Assembly: GCA_031277075.1 (NCBI GenBank) | Contig: JAISLV010000171.1 | Location: 1 to 7,380 of the forward strand | Source: Endomicrobium sp. | GTDB lineage: Bacteria > Elusimicrobiota > Endomicrobiia > Endomicrobiales > Endomicrobiaceae | Direction of reading: 5' to 3' | DNA: 7,380 nucleotides | Shown here: piece by piece, positions 6,967-7,380 of the stretch | Numbering within the stretch: position 1 is the stretch's first letter | Layout of the letters: each line of letters starts with the position of its first letter | Program-made: the position numbers and the translations under genes | The notes under the pieces: model-generated | Database searches by the model: none | Seen by the model: only the letters and a program-made list of their open reading frames with translations | Told to the model about the DNA's origin: nothing

Positions 6967-7000
6967 AACGGCAGATTCTGAAATAAATTCAGAATGACGG
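6967..7000 (-). repeat. REP-like hairpin, arm 2 of unit A
   Basis: ATTCTGAA (6975-6982) pairs perfectly with TTCAGAAT (6988-6995) around the loop ATAAA. The 34-base arm is the reverse-complement relative of 6856-6889, sharing the outer TCTGCCGTT/AACGGCAGA. Minus-strand translation gives the familiar RHSEFISES peptide seen in spurious small ORFs. Confidence 0.78.
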
Positions 7001-7073
7001 CAAGGAACTGTCTTTGTCATCCCCAAATGTTTCTGTCGGGTACCTGTCTTTTTCCGTTGTCGTTTGTCTTAGC

Positions 7074-7105
7074 CTAGCTGCCTAACTTCTTAGCTGCTTA
7101 GCTGC
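7074..7105 (-). repeat. octamer array in unit B
   Basis: CTAGCTGC, CTAACTTC, TTAGCTGC and TTAGCTGC (plus-strand reading), identical in sequence and order to the array of unit A. Confidence 0.8.
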
Positions 7106-7135
7106 ATTCTTTGCTCTTTGCCGTTTCGTCGTAGT

Positions 7136-7169
7136 CCGTCACCCTGAACTTGTTTCAGGGTCTGCCGTT
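7136..7169 (+). repeat. REP-like hairpin, arm 1 of unit B
   Basis: ACCCTGAA (7141-7148) pairs perfectly with TTCAGGGT (7154-7161) around the loop CTTGT. Compared with the reverse complement of arm 2 (7249-7282), 28 of 34 bases agree and all six differences are transitions. Four of these form two paired changes that keep the stem. Confidence 0.8.
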
Positions 7170-7248
7170 TATTATTATTGTTGTTGATTTCCTTTTTTCT
7201 GTTAGTACGCCAAATGTTTCTGTCGGGTATCTGCCTATCGGCTATTTT

Positions 7249-7282
7249 AACGGCAGATTCTGAAATAAATTCAGAATGACGG
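7249..7282 (-). repeat. REP-like hairpin, arm 2 of unit B
   Basis: ATTCTGAA (7257-7264) pairs perfectly with TTCAGAAT (7270-7277) around ATAAA. The 34 bases are identical to arm 2 of unit A, whereas arm 1 differs between the units. Confidence 0.8.
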
Positions 7283-7380
7283 TAAGGAACTGTCTTTGTC
7301 ATCCCCAAATGTTTCTGTCGGGTACCTGTCTTTTTCCGTTGTCGTTTGTCTTAGCCTAGCTGCCTAACTTCTTAACTTCT
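7283..7380. repeat. tandem repeat unit C, cut by window end
   Basis: The first 98 bases of a third copy, nearly identical to unit B through the CCAAATG block (7305-7328) and the GTTGTCGTTTGTC stretch. Its octamers begin CTAGCTGC, CTAACTTC (7356-7371) but continue TTAACTTC (7372-7379) where units A and B have TTAGCTGC. The array therefore varies between copies. The tract runs on beyond the window. Confidence 0.85.

Larger units (their letters stand above)
6721..7000. repeat. tandem repeat unit A (280 bases)
   Basis: This is the first full copy of a direct repeat that restarts at 7001 and 7283 with the same AAGGAACTGTCTTTGTCATC opening (preceded by C, C and T). In order it holds a CCAAATG...TACCTG block (6743-6766), an octamer array on the minus strand (6794-6825), hairpin arm 1 (6856-6889), an (ATT)n/TTG stretch and a seven-T run, a second CCAAATG...TATCTG block (6928-6951), and hairpin arm 2 (6967-7000). 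It differs from unit B by scattered substitutions and small indels (one TTG fewer, one T more). No gene is supported in it on either strand. Confidence 0.9.
7001..7282. repeat. tandem repeat unit B (282 bases)
   Basis: The second full copy, with the same order of parts as unit A: CCAAATG block at 7023-7046, octamers at 7074-7105, hairpin arm 1 at 7136-7169, second CCAAATG block at 7210-7233, and hairpin arm 2 at 7249-7282. Here the T-run after the octamers is interrupted (ATTCTTTG), unlike unit A, so this copy would make a poorer terminator. No gene is supported. Confidence 0.9.

Noticed and set aside
7090..7308. 72-codon minus-strand open frame starting MGMTKTVPYRHSEFISES
   Set aside because: It lies wholly within repeat units B and C. 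Its peptide (RHSEFISES, LKQVQGDG) is the typical read-through of these palindromes, and the asparagine run comes from the ATT/TTG microsatellite. It is not a gene.
6721..7380. Possible CRISPR array
   Set aside because: The repeated unit is about 281 bases with nearly identical content throughout. There are no short repeats separated by unique spacers of even length, and no cas gene is present.
6645..7380. Possible insertion sequence or MITE with an enzyme gene
   Set aside because: There is no transposase reading frame, and I could not identify terminal inverted repeats with target-site duplications around the tract. It fits a REP/BIME-like array better.

Overview
The window carries a compact run of four plus-strand housekeeping genes: mfd (transcription-repair coupling factor), a lipoprotein parvulin-type peptidyl-prolyl isomerase, a SurA-like periplasmic parvulin, and pdxA (vitamin B6 synthesis). 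A decayed ATPase-family fragment precedes them. A roughly 700-base tract of structured repeats follows them. Base composition is AT-leaning by eye, with many A-rich lysine and glutamate codons and good AAGGAG-type ribosome sites. A lipoprotein chaperone beside a SurA-type one points to a bacterium with two membranes. The gene set, composition and repeat load would suit an Elusimicrobiota/Endomicrobium-like gut bacterium, but that is inference from general resemblance and no marker gene here proves it.

Layout. Bases 1-384 hold AT-rich sequence and a 3' remnant of an AAA-ATPase/DUF4143-type gene, whose homology runs upstream past its only ATG. Bases 385-3555 are mfd, complete, with every expected helicase motif and two copies of a 17-base in-frame repeat (each read as NPCVESG) in its N-terminal region. 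Bases 3624-4538 and 4577-5629 are the two parvulin genes. Bases 5645-6670 are pdxA, whose last residues and stop codon are supplied by an array of 8-base repeats. Bases 6671-7380 are non-coding: 2.35 copies of a roughly 281-base tandem unit, each full copy carrying two hairpins of one REP-like family in opposite orientation plus an octamer array.

How the genes work together. Short gaps (68, 37 and 15 bases) and a shared strand suggest co-transcription. The two parvulins are expected to fold exported or outer-membrane proteins, while Mfd and PdxA act in the cytoplasm. The surA-pdxA adjacency is a known bacterial arrangement, as in E. coli. The pdxA 3' end can pair with the first downstream octamer array to form a long imperfect stem followed by six T, a plausible end of the transcript.

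I found no defence system, integrase, transposase, CRISPR array or RNA gene. The genes are ordinary. What deserves a second look is the repeat biology: repeats inside mfd, repeats forming the end of pdxA, and the BIME-like tandem tract.
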